Source: Bdellovibrionales bacterium (GTDB lineage Bacteria > Myxococcota > XYA12-FULL-58-9 > SYDY01). Taken from it: a stretch of 64,000 nt of DNA. Under the pieces are notes generated by a model. The model saw only the letters and a list, made by a program, of their open reading frames with translations. It did not search any database and was not told the DNA's origin. The DNA is taken from assembly GCA_005801425.1 (NCBI GenBank), contig SYDY01000121.1, forward strand, positions 62,001-126,000. Direction: 5' to 3'. Both the position numbers and the translations under genes were made by a program. Position 1 is the stretch's first letter. Each line of letters starts with the position of its first letter. Positions 17,870 through 27,500 of the stretch are shown one piece after another.

Positions 17870-19332
17870 AATGACTCCATGGCTGTATGCAGTTTAAGCT
17901 CTGTTTCGCGCCATTCGGATGCAGGATTGGAATCTGCAACCACACCCGCACCTGCAAACGCAATAACCTCATGGCTGCGTACCAACATACTGCGCAATGC
18001 AACGGCAAAAAATCCATCACCAGAAGCAGTGATCCATCCAATAGGCGCGGCATACCATCCACGATCCAAGGATTCATGGACACGCAACCATTGCATCGCA
18101 GCCTCGCGTGGCGCGCCAGACACCGAAGGTGTTGGATGCACATCACGAAGCACATTGAGAATAGCACCAATATGTCGCAACTTCCCAGTAAGTTCTGTTT
18201 CCAAATGCTGTACATGAGGCAAGTGTACCAACCGAGGTTCGGGTGCACATGAAAACTCAGTACAATGGTCCCTAAGGGCTGCGCGAAGCGCATCAACGAC
18301 CATACGATGTTCACGCAGATCTTTTTTGCTGCTTAACAATTGGGCTGCCAAAAGCTTGTCTTCATTGGGATCTTGTCCGCGTCTTGAGGTGCCCGCAAGC
18401 GCTTGGGTACGAACATCGCGGCCTTCGACTTCAAGCAGCAACTCTGGGGTCGCTCCCATAAAACATCCCATGCTCGGACGGTTGATCGCAAAGCAAATAC
18501 TCGCAGGGTGTGACGCGCGCAAGCAATGGAATGTCAAACGAATATCTACAGCGTTGGGAGATGCCAGCACGGTTCGCGCAGCACGCGCCAAGACGACCTT
18601 GGTCATATCACCGCGTGCAATGGATGCACGGGCATCATCAACACGGGAACACCATGCCTCGTAACTTTCATCGCTGTTCCATTTTAAATGGCATGCCGGA
18701 ACAGCCGCCGTTTCGCGCACATCGCCCTGATTCGACCATCGCGCACAATCATCTTCCATGCGCTTCGCCAATGCATCAACATCGGACTCGGGTCCAAGTT
18801 CTTCATATTGCACCAAGCAGCGCAAAGGTTCATTGCCCTCTTTGCCTGGAATACTGCAAAGCAAAGTTTGTGGCATCAGCACTTCATGGGCGGGCCAATT
18901 TTTCCAATCCGCAGCACGTCGTTGATGATCAGGATCAAAGGCCTGCCCCACAAACGCCACGGGGATACGAGGGAGGAGTGTTTCGTGCATGCCTCCCCCG
19001 TCGGACTCCAGATCAACAACACGATCGAGAAGCGCTGCGGTCACATGCATGAGATCACTTTCTCCAGTGGAGACAATCTGCAAGCATGCACCTATGGCCA
19101 CAAATGTGGTGTTATCCTTGCCCTGTTGCCAAATCCAAAACGACGCATCGGGCGTCAGACGAGAAATACAGTCGATAGGATCAAGACCAAGAGGCAGAAT
19201 GCGGCGGACCACCAGGATCGCATCAAGATCTCGTGCACGTACCCGTAGGCGCCCAAGTGCTGCCACAAGAGACCGCCCCCTCAGAGTACGCCGACCTGAA
19301 ATGTGAGATATATTGGATGAAAGATCGAGCAT
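17854..19332 (-). CDS. menF: Isochorismate synthase
   Basis: 492 residues from ATG 19332 (AAGG seven bases upstream); the open frame reaches a TTG at 19419. The C-terminal half is the chorismate-binding fold: KVVLARAART, GATPELLLEVEGRDVRTQAL, AGTSRRG, DLREHRMVVDALR, HPTPSVSGAPREAAM and AGAGVVADSNPASEWRETELK. It isomerises chorismate to isochorismate, the first committed step of menaquinone synthesis. Related anthranilate or salicylate enzymes share the fold, but menD follows directly. A promoter-like sequence lies upstream at 19459-19488. Confidence 0.92.
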   Translation of the reverse strand: MLDLSSNISHISGRRTLRGRSLVAALGRLRVRARDLDAILVVRRILPLGLDPIDCISRLTPDASFWIWQQGKDNTTFVAIGACLQIVSTGESDLMHVTAALLDRVVDLESDGGGMHETLLPRIPVAFVGQAFDPDHQRRAADWKNWPAHEVLMPQTLLCSIPGKEGNEPLRCLVQYEELGPESDVDALAKRMEDDCARWSNQGDVRETAAVPACHLKWNSDESYEAWCSRVDDARASIARGDMTKVVLARAARTVLASPNAVDIRLTFHCLRASHPASICFAINRPSMGCFMGATPELLLEVEGRDVRTQALAGTSRRGQDPNEDKLLAAQLLSSKKDLREHRMVVDALRAALRDHCTEFSCAPEPRLVHLPHVQHLETELTGKLRHIGAILNVLRDVHPTPSVSGAPREAAMQWLRVHESLDRGWYAAPIGWITASGDGFFAVALRSMLVRSHEVIAFAGAGVVADSNPASEWRETELKLHTAMESLCLQP

Positions 19333-19458
19333 CGCAAGGCCTTGTGTAGAAGCAACCGTAGGGACCTGCACGTGGCACATTTCGCAGAGGGTACACGGAA
19401 GTGCAATAGTGGATGTCAATGCAGGTGCACCATGCCCATCAGTGCATTGTTCTTATGA

Positions 19459-19488
19459 ACTATAAGTGAATATCTATTCGTAAGACAA
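19459..19488 (-). promoter_or_regulatory. Candidate sigma70-type promoter of the men/isoprenoid operon
   Basis: On the minus strand TTGTCT and TATAGT are separated by 18 bases, with a predicted start near 19452. It is the only obvious promoter before the block of tightly spaced genes that begins with menF. Assignment is by pattern only. Confidence 0.45.
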
Positions 19489-19519
19489 CATTCCCGTGCT
19501 TTTTTTCTTGGTTTACCCC

Positions 19520-19549
19520 TTGAGGCGGAGCATGGTTTTCCCCTATAAG
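19520..19549 (+). promoter_or_regulatory. Candidate sigma70-type promoter of rpsD
   Basis: TTGAGG and TATAAG separated by 18 bases, about 40 bases before the rpsD start codon. It is divergent from the menF promoter; the two -35 regions are about 30 bases apart. Confidence 0.5.
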
Positions 19550-19588
19550 CTCCCCCGCTCTATCGATTTTAAGGAAGAGGTCTTCAAT

Positions 19589-20209
19589 ATGGCACGTTAC
19601 CGTGGCCCACGCGTTCGACTCCAAAGACGGCTCCGCACGACGCTGCCAGGACTCACTCGCAAATCGGCAGAAAACCGTCCGTACCCACCAGGACAGCATG
19701 GCGCCAGCGCCGGTCGCGGTGGACGTCGCAGCGATTACGGTGTTCGTCTCGACGAGAAGCAAAAACTTCGTTTCAACTACGGCGTGTCCGAGCGTAAATT
19801 GCGTTCGTACTTCAAGCGCGCAAAGAACATGAAGGGTGACACCGGTCATAACCTTCTTACGTTGCTTGAACAACGTCTCGACAACGTCGTGTTCCGCGCA
19901 GGCTTTGCACCCACCATTCCTGCTGCACGCCAATTGGTGTTGCACGGACATATTTTGGTGGATGGCAAACGCGTTAACATCGCAAGCTACGAAATGCGTA
20001 CAGGACAAAAAGTTTCCGTGCGTGAGAAAAGCCGCAAGCTCCCCATCGTGGAAAGCACCATGGCGTCGCCTTCACTGGCATTCCCATCGTACATTTCTGT
20101 TGAGCCTGAATTTTTCTCCGCCACCTTTACAGCAGAACCTGCCCGTGAAGACGTTCCTCTTGAAATTCAAGAGAACTTGGTTGTAGAGCATTACAGCCGT
20201 GTTGCGTAA
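19589..20209 (+). CDS. rpsD: 30S ribosomal protein S4
   Basis: 206 residues from ATG 19589, with AAGGAAGAGG eight bases upstream. MARYRGPRVRLQRRL, the Gly/Arg-rich PPGQHGASAGRGG and the S4 RNA-binding domain (LLEQRLDNVVFRAGF, ARQLVLHGHILVDGKRVNI) are classic. S4 nucleates assembly of the small subunit. The form has no zinc-ligand cysteines. It stands alone here rather than in the usual rpsM-rpsK-rpsD-rpoA cluster. A longer frame from 19496 is not needed. Confidence 0.97.
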   Translation: MARYRGPRVRLQRRLRTTLPGLTRKSAENRPYPPGQHGASAGRGGRRSDYGVRLDEKQKLRFNYGVSERKLRSYFKRAKNMKGDTGHNLLTLLEQRLDNVVFRAGFAPTIPAARQLVLHGHILVDGKRVNIASYEMRTGQKVSVREKSRKLPIVESTMASPSLAFPSYISVEPEFFSATFTAEPAREDVPLEIQENLVVEHYSRVA

Positions 20210-20213
20210 ATAA

Positions 20214-20237
20214 GGGCAAGGCGAGCCTTGCCCCTAC
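20214..20237. repeat. Family B palindromic repeat after rpsD
   Basis: GGGCAAGG-CGAG-CCTTGCCC followed by CTAC. It shares the GCCCCTAC end with family A but has a different core. It starts four bases after the rpsD stop and precedes the terminator. Confidence 0.8.
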
Positions 20238-20245
20238 AGATCTTT

Positions 20246-20272
20246 AAAGGGCCTTCACGGGCCCTTTTTTTT
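20246..20272 (+). terminator. Rho-independent terminator of rpsD
   Basis: Perfect stem AAAGGGCC / GGCCCTTT around loop TTCACG, with an eight-base T run beginning inside the right arm. It lies directly before the next gene start. Confidence 0.85.
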
Positions 20273-20291
20273 GCTTGAAAAAGAAAAAATC

Positions 20292-20879
20292 ATGAAAAAA
20301 TGTTGTCGGATCGTTTTAACAGGAGGACCCGGCGGCGGGAAAACCACCGCGGCCGATTTGTACCGTCGGGAAATTGGCGACGAAGTCGTCGTCGTACCCG
20401 AAGCGGCAACGCTTCTGTATTTAGGTGGATTCCCACGCTCAGGGACAGAAGGCGTTCGCCGAGCAACCCAACGCGCCATTTATCATGTTCAAACCAATCT
20501 TGAAGACGCACAATCCGCCCATTACGACAGTCGGATCCTTTTGTGTGACCGTGGAACAATTGATGGCGCGGTTTATTGGCCAGGCGAACATGAAGAATTT
20601 TTCGACCATTTGGGCACGACTCTTGAGCAGGAACTGTTGCGGTACGATGTTGTCATTTTCTTTGAAACAGCGGCAGTGGGCGGCATTTCAATCGAAGGTG
20701 GAAATCCGACCCGCATCGAATCCCTAGAAGAAGCGGTCAACCTGAATCACAAACTCAAAGACCTATGGTCCCAACATCCCTATTTTGTTTTTATTCCACA
20801 CAACAATTCGTTCATCAAAAAAGTGTACGATGGACTTGAAGAACTGGCAAAGGCCATCACACTATTTCGAAAAACTTAA
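20292..20879 (+). CDS. Small AAA ATPase/kinase-like protein (AAA_28 type)
   Basis: 195 residues from ATG 20292. Walker A is LTGGPGGGKTTAA near the N-terminus; ILLCDRGTIDGAVYW near 78 and VIFFETAAVGG near 115 are the following conserved segments. The P-loop plus the CDRGTIDGA motif fits the AAA_28/NadR-C-like group of nucleotide-binding proteins, whose substrates are mostly unknown. It lies just after the rpsD terminator, and its end overlaps the convergent E1 gene by four bases. Function is not assigned. Confidence 0.8.
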   Translation: MKKCCRIVLTGGPGGGKTTAADLYRREIGDEVVVVPEAATLLYLGGFPRSGTEGVRRATQRAIYHVQTNLEDAQSAHYDSRILLCDRGTIDGAVYWPGEHEEFFDHLGTTLEQELLRYDVVIFFETAAVGGISIEGGNPTRIESLEEAVNLNHKLKDLWSQHPYFVFIPHNNSFIKKVYDGLEELAKAITLFRKT

Positions 20880-22870
20880 AACGCCAACGTACTTTGAAGG
20901 GCAGCGGAAATACGATCCGTCGGCAAAAACTGCTTTTCAAGTGCACGATTGAACGGCACAGGCGTTTCGAGTGCGCCCACGCGCATCACAGGCGCATCCA
21001 AATGCTCAAAACACGTCTCACCGATGTGGGCCGCAATTTCAGCACCAAGACCTCCGAACAGCGTCGCTTCATGCACAACAACACAGCGATTTGTTTTGCG
21101 CACCGAAGCAAACACTGTCTCTTCGTCCCATGGGCGTAGTGTGCGCAAATCGATGATCTCGATGCCTTCAAATTCATTGGCCGCAATCAACGACCAGTGC
21201 ACAGCAGCCCCATAGGTCACCACCGTGAGCCTGTCGCCAGGAGTGACCACACGGGCAACACCCAAGGGCGTACGGTACATGGCTTCGGGCACAGGGCCTT
21301 CCAAACTGCGATAAAGCTGCTTGTGCTCAAAAAACAATACAGGATTGGGCTCTTCCAAAGATCGGATGAGCAACCCTTTCGCATCGGCAGGAGTGCTAGG
21401 GTAAACAATTTTAAGCCCAGGCACATGGGCAAACCAGGCTTCGCAACTTTGCGAATGAAACGGCCCCGCACCAACACCTGCGCCTGTAGGCATGCGCACC
21501 GTCACATGCACGGGATGTCCCCAACGATAATGGGTTTTGGCCAAGTTGTTAACGATCTGATTAAAACCGCAGCTTACAAAATCAGCAAATTGCATTTCAA
21601 TCACGGCGTGATGTCCCGTGAGAGAGAGCCCAAGCCCCGCACCTAAAACGGCCGATTCACAAATGGGGGTGTTGCGAACACGCTCTTCACCAAAACGCTC
21701 CACAAAACCTTTGGTTATTTTAAAAACACCGCCGTATTCGGCAATATCTTGGCCCATGATCACAATGCGCGGATTGTGACCCATGGCTTGCTGCAACCCT
21801 TCACTGATGGCATCGACCAGGCGCAGCGTGCGAGTGCTCGAAATGTCGGGCTCAGCGTCTGTAGAGGATGGCGCGTACACATCGCCTAGCTCGTCGCTCA
21901 CGCATGGATGGATCGCCGGCAAGGCCTGGGCCGCATTCCACGCCTGTAATATTTCATCTTTAAAGTCCGTATGGATCGCATCGCGATTTGACGCAGAAAG
22001 CACGCCTTGCTCGATTAAATACGTTTCGTAACACTTCACAGGATCGCGCTTGGCCCATGCTTCAAAAAGATGATCGGGCACATAATCGGTACCCGATGCC
22101 TCTTCATGCCCCCGCATACGAAAGGTCATGGCTTCAAAAATTACGGGCCGTGGGCTTTCGCGCAATTGCTCTGCCAAATCAACAAACGCACGGTACACAT
22201 CAAGAATATTGTTGCCATCGACACGGATGGCGTCGATACCGTAGCCCGGCGCTTTGTCGATAAATTTCTCACAGCGAAATTGCTGACGGCTCGGCGTTGA
22301 AAGCCCATAACCGTTATTTTCAATAAGAAAAATAACGGGGAGATCCCACACCGCCGCCAAATTGACCGCTTCGTGAAAATCGCCTTCGCTCGTGCCACCA
22401 TCGCCCGAAAAAACAACGGCGAGATCTTGGGTGCCATTAAGCTGGCTGCCAAGGGCAACACCGTCCGCAACGCCGAGCATGGCACCAAGATGGGAGATCA
22501 TGCCAATCACCCGTGCTTCGGGCACACCAAAATGGAAAGAACGGTCGCGGGCCTGGGTGTAACCATCAGGCTTGCCTTGAACCTGGGCAAACACGCGGGA
22601 CAATGGAAGCCCACGGGTGGTGAACACACCCAAATTGCGATGCAAAGGAAAAATCCAGTCGGAGGGCTTTAATGCACACCCGAGGCCCACGGAAATGGCC
22701 TCTTGTCCAATGCCCGAAAACCACTTGGACAACTGCCCCTGGCGCAACAAAAGTAACATACGTTCTTCGATAAGACGTGGCAGTAAAATGGAACGGTAGA
22801 GATGCAAAAGCGTGGCATCGTCGAGATCGCCGCGATCGAATACAACAGGCGCAAGCTGCAATGGCGTCAT
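20876..22870 (-). CDS. 2-Oxoacid dehydrogenase E1, alpha and beta subunits fused
   Basis: 664 residues. The alpha half (1 to about 325) has GIGQEAISVGLG and the ThDP motif SGDGGTSEGDFHEAVN at 155-170. The beta half (from about 345) has LRLVDAISEGLQQAM, MGQDIAEYGGVFKITKG, FADFVSCGFNQIVN and the transketolase C-domain TLRPWDEETV. It resembles branched-chain 2-oxoacid dehydrogenase E1 most, so it would decarboxylate 2-oxoisovalerate-type acids and pass the acyl group to an E2 encoded elsewhere. Branched-chain acyl-CoA primers for lipids are a plausible use. Pyruvate as substrate is not excluded. It is divergent from gpmI across only 37 bases. Confidence 0.88.
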   Translation of the reverse strand: MTPLQLAPVVFDRGDLDDATLLHLYRSILLPRLIEERMLLLLRQGQLSKWFSGIGQEAISVGLGCALKPSDWIFPLHRNLGVFTTRGLPLSRVFAQVQGKPDGYTQARDRSFHFGVPEARVIGMISHLGAMLGVADGVALGSQLNGTQDLAVVFSGDGGTSEGDFHEAVNLAAVWDLPVIFLIENNGYGLSTPSRQQFRCEKFIDKAPGYGIDAIRVDGNNILDVYRAFVDLAEQLRESPRPVIFEAMTFRMRGHEEASGTDYVPDHLFEAWAKRDPVKCYETYLIEQGVLSASNRDAIHTDFKDEILQAWNAAQALPAIHPCVSDELGDVYAPSSTDAEPDISSTRTLRLVDAISEGLQQAMGHNPRIVIMGQDIAEYGGVFKITKGFVERFGEERVRNTPICESAVLGAGLGLSLTGHHAVIEMQFADFVSCGFNQIVNNLAKTHYRWGHPVHVTVRMPTGAGVGAGPFHSQSCEAWFAHVPGLKIVYPSTPADAKGLLIRSLEEPNPVLFFEHKQLYRSLEGPVPEAMYRTPLGVARVVTPGDRLTVVTYGAAVHWSLIAANEFEGIEIIDLRTLRPWDEETVFASVRKTNRCVVVHEATLFGGLGAEIAAHIGETCFEHLDAPVMRVGALETPVPFNRALEKQFLPTDRISAALQSTLAF

Positions 22871-22879
22871 GGCTGCGTT

Positions 22880-22898
22880 CTAACACAGTCTGTGTTAG
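22880..22898. promoter_or_regulatory. Perfect 19-base palindrome between divergent E1 and gpmI
   Basis: CTAACACAG-T-CTGTGTTAG, nine-base arms with one central base. It fills half of the 37-base gap between two divergent start codons. An operator for a dimeric repressor controlling both genes is a reasonable inference; no regulator gene is adjacent. Confidence 0.5.
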
Positions 22899-22907
22899 AA
22901 AAAAATC

Positions 22908-24554
22908 ATGTCGGACTTGGTAAGAGACAACGGAGTGGGTGTCAAAGGCCCTGTGCTTGCTGTGATCATGGATGGCATCGGGATCGGCCGTGGCGATGCG
23001 GGCGACGCCGTGGCGCAAGCGCGAACACCCAATCTCCACCGATACGCAAAAGAGCAGCTCACCACCGCATTGCGCGCACACGGAAAAGCTGTGGGCATGC
23101 CCAGCGATGCCGATATGGGCAACAGCGAAGTGGGCCACAATGCCATGGGCGCCGGGCGTATATTCGATCAAGGCGCCAAACGTGTGGCCGAAGCCATTGC
23201 GGACGGCTCACTCTTTCATGGAAAAATTTGGGGCGAGATTGTCAATCGCTGCTTGCACTGCAACACCGCCCTGCATTTCATAGGCTTGCTTTCCGACGGC
23301 AATGTCCACAGTCACATCGACCACCTGATCGCCATGCTTCATGCTGCAAGTTCAGCGGGCATTCAAACCGCCTACGTGCATGTGCTTCTTGATGGGCGCG
23401 ATGTCGAAAAAACAAGCGCATTACGTTACATCGAAAAATTGGAACATGCGTTAAAAACGATTGGCAAAAAAAATTATGCCATCGCGTCAGGTGGCGGACG
23501 CATGACCACCACCATGGACCGTTACGACGCCGATTGGTCCATGGTCGAACGGGGTTGGCATACCCATGTGCAAGGCAATGCACGCGCTTTTTCTTCGGCA
23601 CGCGTTGCCGTTGAAACCTATCGAAGCGAATTTCCTGGGATCATAGATCAAGATCTTCCACCTTTTGTGATTGCCAATCCTCAAGGCCCCCTTGGGAAAA
23701 TTGGCGATGGCGATGCGGTGATCGCATTTAATTTTCGTGGCGATCGCATGATTGAAATGACACGGGCCTTTGAAGATGATGTGTTTGACAAGTTTCCACG
23801 AGGTCATCGCCCTGATGTCCTGTTTGCCGGTATGACCTGTTACGATGGCGACACACACAGGCCCAAAAAGTTTCTTGTGGATCCTCCCGAAATATCAGGA
23901 ACATTGGGCGAGCTTTTATGTCATGTGGGCGTGCGCCAATTTGCATGCAGTGAAACCCAAAAATTTGGACATGTGACCTATTTTTGGAACGGCAATCGCA
24001 GCGGGATGTTTGATCCATCCCTTGAGGATTATGTTGAAATTCCGTCCTATGCGCCTCCCTTCGATGCAAGGCCTGAAATGCGTGCCCCTGAAATTACACA
24101 AGCGGTATTGAAAGCGTTGGACACAAAACCTTTTCAATTTGGCCGCATCAACTTTCCCAACGGTGATATGGTGGGTCATACCGGCAATATTGAAGCAACC
24201 ATCGCCGCGGTCGAATATGTGGACCATGCGCTTGGGATCTTAGAAAAAGCGATCCTGGCCCAGGGCGGCGCATTACTCGTTACCGCCGATCATGGCAATG
24301 CCGACGACATGATTGAACGTGATGAAAAAACCGGGATCTTTTTGCGCGATCGTGAAGGACGATACATTACCAAAACGGCCCATTCGCTCAATCCTGTGCC
24401 GTTTCATGTGGTTTTAACACCCGAAGATCGTCATCGTTATACACTTGCTAAGATTGCAGATCCGAGCATCGGACATATCGCCGCAACGTGTGCTCGACTG
24501 CTCGGTTTTTCTCCGCCCGAAGGGTATTTGAAGGCGTTGATTGAACCAGGGTGA
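22908..24554 (+). CDS. gpmI: 2,3-Bisphosphoglycerate-independent phosphoglycerate mutase
   Basis: 548 residues. D22 in IMDGIGIG and the phospho-serine S73 in DMGNSEVGHNAMGAGRI are the metal and catalytic sites. LSDGNVHSHIDHL, HVLLDGRDV, GGGRMTTTMDRYDADW and the alkaline-phosphatase-fold segments NGDMVGHTGN and VTADHGNADDMIE follow in the normal order. It interconverts 3- and 2-phosphoglycerate in glycolysis, using Mn. The last 107 bases overlap the convergent surface-protein frame on the other strand. Confidence 0.95.
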   Translation: MSDLVRDNGVGVKGPVLAVIMDGIGIGRGDAGDAVAQARTPNLHRYAKEQLTTALRAHGKAVGMPSDADMGNSEVGHNAMGAGRIFDQGAKRVAEAIADGSLFHGKIWGEIVNRCLHCNTALHFIGLLSDGNVHSHIDHLIAMLHAASSAGIQTAYVHVLLDGRDVEKTSALRYIEKLEHALKTIGKKNYAIASGGGRMTTTMDRYDADWSMVERGWHTHVQGNARAFSSARVAVETYRSEFPGIIDQDLPPFVIANPQGPLGKIGDGDAVIAFNFRGDRMIEMTRAFEDDVFDKFPRGHRPDVLFAGMTCYDGDTHRPKKFLVDPPEISGTLGELLCHVGVRQFACSETQKFGHVTYFWNGNRSGMFDPSLEDYVEIPSYAPPFDARPEMRAPEITQAVLKALDTKPFQFGRINFPNGDMVGHTGNIEATIAAVEYVDHALGILEKAILAQGGALLVTADHGNADDMIERDEKTGIFLRDREGRYITKTAHSLNPVPFHVVLTPEDRHRYTLAKIADPSIGHIAATCARLLGFSPPEGYLKALIEPG

Positions 24555-27500
24555 GGTCAGAGTCGGAGCATCGCAGGCGCCGTCGCATCGCTGCTCTAAG
24601 CAGAAACACAAACCACACAGGCACAAGCGAAATGTTAGTGGCCGCTGTGTTATTGCAACCCCCTCCACCACCATCATCCACCGGTATTCCGTCGGCATTT
24701 CTTCCACTGCCCGTATCATCGCAAGATGCATCGTTGGTTGGTGTAACCGTGCATGCATCGGTTCCGTTGCACATTCGCATGTTGCATGTATCGCTTTCAC
24801 ACGAAATAGCAGTACCGCCACATAAACCCATCACAGTGCATATATCAGCGTATGTACACATATCGTCGTCGCTGCACACCTCACCTATTTTGGGCGATAG
24901 GGTGCACTCGGATGTGCCATTGCATGCCGCCGCATTGCATATGTCATCGTCGCACTGAATGAGTGTACCACCGCATACCCCCGATGAATTACAGATATCG
25001 CCATACGTGCATAAATCGTTGTCATCGCAGGTTTCTCCTGTTTTAGGCGAAACGGTGCATGACGATGTTCCATTGCACGACCGAGTATTGCAGCTATCGT
25101 TTTCACACGTGATCCTTGTGCCAACACACACATTCGATCCATCGCGCGTATCCCCATAAGTACATGGGTCACCGTCGTCACAGGCAACACCACATGCATT
25201 CGACACCGTGGTACATGTGGATGTGCCATTGCACGATCGGGTATTGCATGCATCGCTGTTGCACGTGACTGTTGTTCCAGAACATAGTCCCGAAGAATTG
25301 CACGCATCCGCGTGGGTGCATGCGTTATTATCATTGCAGAGTGTGCCTGTTTTAGATGTAACGGTACATGACGATGTTCCGTTGCACATTTTATCGACAC
25401 ATATTGTTCCTTCGCACGTAATCGATGTTCCAATACAAGAACCCGAGGCATTGCACTTATCATTGAATGTGCACAAGTTCCCATCGTTACAACTGGCATT
25501 GAGCGCACATCCAGAGCCCGATGTTCCAACGCATGTCCCTTGGGCTGTGCATGTATCGCCCGTTGTGTTGATGTTGTTATCGTTGCATGCAACACCTGTT
25601 TTTGGTGTTTCCGAGCATGTCGTTGTTCCGTTGCATGCACGGGTCAAGCAACTTGTGGACACGCACGATATCGTCACTGCACCAACACAGATGTGCGCAT
25701 CACCGCACGTATCGTTGTAGGTACATGGTTTGTCATCATCACACGATCGACCCGACGAACAGGTGAGCGAAATATTGGATTCAACAACGGTTTGATCAAA
25801 TGCAAGCCGTGATCCTGATCCATCCACCACCACATCCTGATCGGGTTTGATCCGCAGATGCAATGTGGAAACAGGAACGGTTGCTGCATACACCTTGGGT
25901 TTAAACCACACCCTGACGCGAAAAGTTCGTTCACCACCCGCAGGAACATCCAATTCCCCTGCAGAGGCACGAAACACAATTTTCGTGGTGGAGATCAAAC
26001 CAGCAAACGTTACATCGTTGTCGGTGACCAATTGGGCACCCGCAAGAAAATAGGACAAACCTTGATCTTTGCCTGCCGAGGTATTGCCCACGTACTGAAT
26101 GCTTTGCTCATCGCCTGCATTCACATGAATGGCATCAATGAATGTCGCCAAACCATCCGTTTGCGCACTGTCGTCACTCACCGTAAACGACAGCACCGTC
26201 ACTGCATCCGCTTCCGCCATGACATCGTAATGCTCGATGACCGAAGTCGGCAGAAAATCGTCCGAAACAGTGAGCGTCGTTCCACCTCCACTGTATGCTG
26301 GAGATACGCCAGCATCGGTGTTAGCATAAAGACATATCTCCTGTGTTACACCATCATCATCATCATCATCATCATCGCATCGCATCACCATCAACATTTC
26401 ACCATCCACCCAATTGGCCACGATACGCCGATCACGATGGGTCAATTGTTCAGCGCTGACGACAGTGACCACTTCTTCTGGACCAATCCATTCAAATTCT
26501 GCTGGCGGTGTAGGATCCTCCCACGGATAAACCGGCAATACACTGGATGCGTAAAGAATAAACGAACGTCCAGTGCATGGCGATACGCCTTCACATAGAA
26601 ACGCTGCTTTACGTACCGCAAAGGCACTCGACGATTCACCCTCCATTATCACCGGCATGCGCTCAAACGTCATGTGCAAACGCCCGGTGACATCCAATGC
26701 AATACTTGGGATCGTATCAAAATAGCCTTCCTCAGGAAACGTCACGGCCTGAGGCATGGTCCACTGTCCGCCAAGTCCTTTGCGGATGTAGTAGATTTTA
26801 CCATCCTGGGATGCGTACACCACATGCAACATGCTATCCGGATCCACAACAATCACAGGCCACTGCTGGTTATTCACATCGTGACCTGTAATGCTTTCAG
26901 GGCGGCTCCAAACCGCGAGGGTCTCCCTGGTTTCTCTCAGCGCATTGTAGGGTTTTTGCTGGGCATCGTATGGACGCTCAAGATGATAAACGAGTCTTTC
27001 ATTGGTCACACAATCGCGTCGACCTCGGTCATCGACTGTATATCCGCCTGTATCGTTAGGTGTAACCGTACACGGATTGCCCGCATATCCCGCCATGCGA
27101 ATGCCGATCAACAAATGTCGTGTTCCATCGGGACCAACGGCACTGCTAAATTGTTGCATGCCACCACCATCGTACCTGTCGCGAACGATATTGAGGGGCA
27201 TCGCCCCCTCCGCCAACCCCGTTTCATAGGCCGACACCAGAGGTACTGTGGCACCATGGCATGCAGGATATGTGGTCGTCGCGACGAAGCACTCATCAAA
27301 AATATTGCTGCCCAGTGTACACATTCCCCCACTGCACGAATCGGCTTCTGTCATCACATGGGCATAATTGTCTGGCGTGACATCCAGGTTCACATCGTGG
27401 ATATGATCGCCACCGCCTGTATAAAATGCCTTGAGGGGTACATGACCGCCCGTTTCTGGATTGTCACTTCGATAGAGCACCACAGATTTTCCCGAGCCTG

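Noticed and set aside
19496-19588. Upstream extension of the rpsD reading frame.
   Set aside because: It covers the predicted promoter and leader; S4 proteins begin MARYRG, and a strong ribosome-binding site precedes that ATG.
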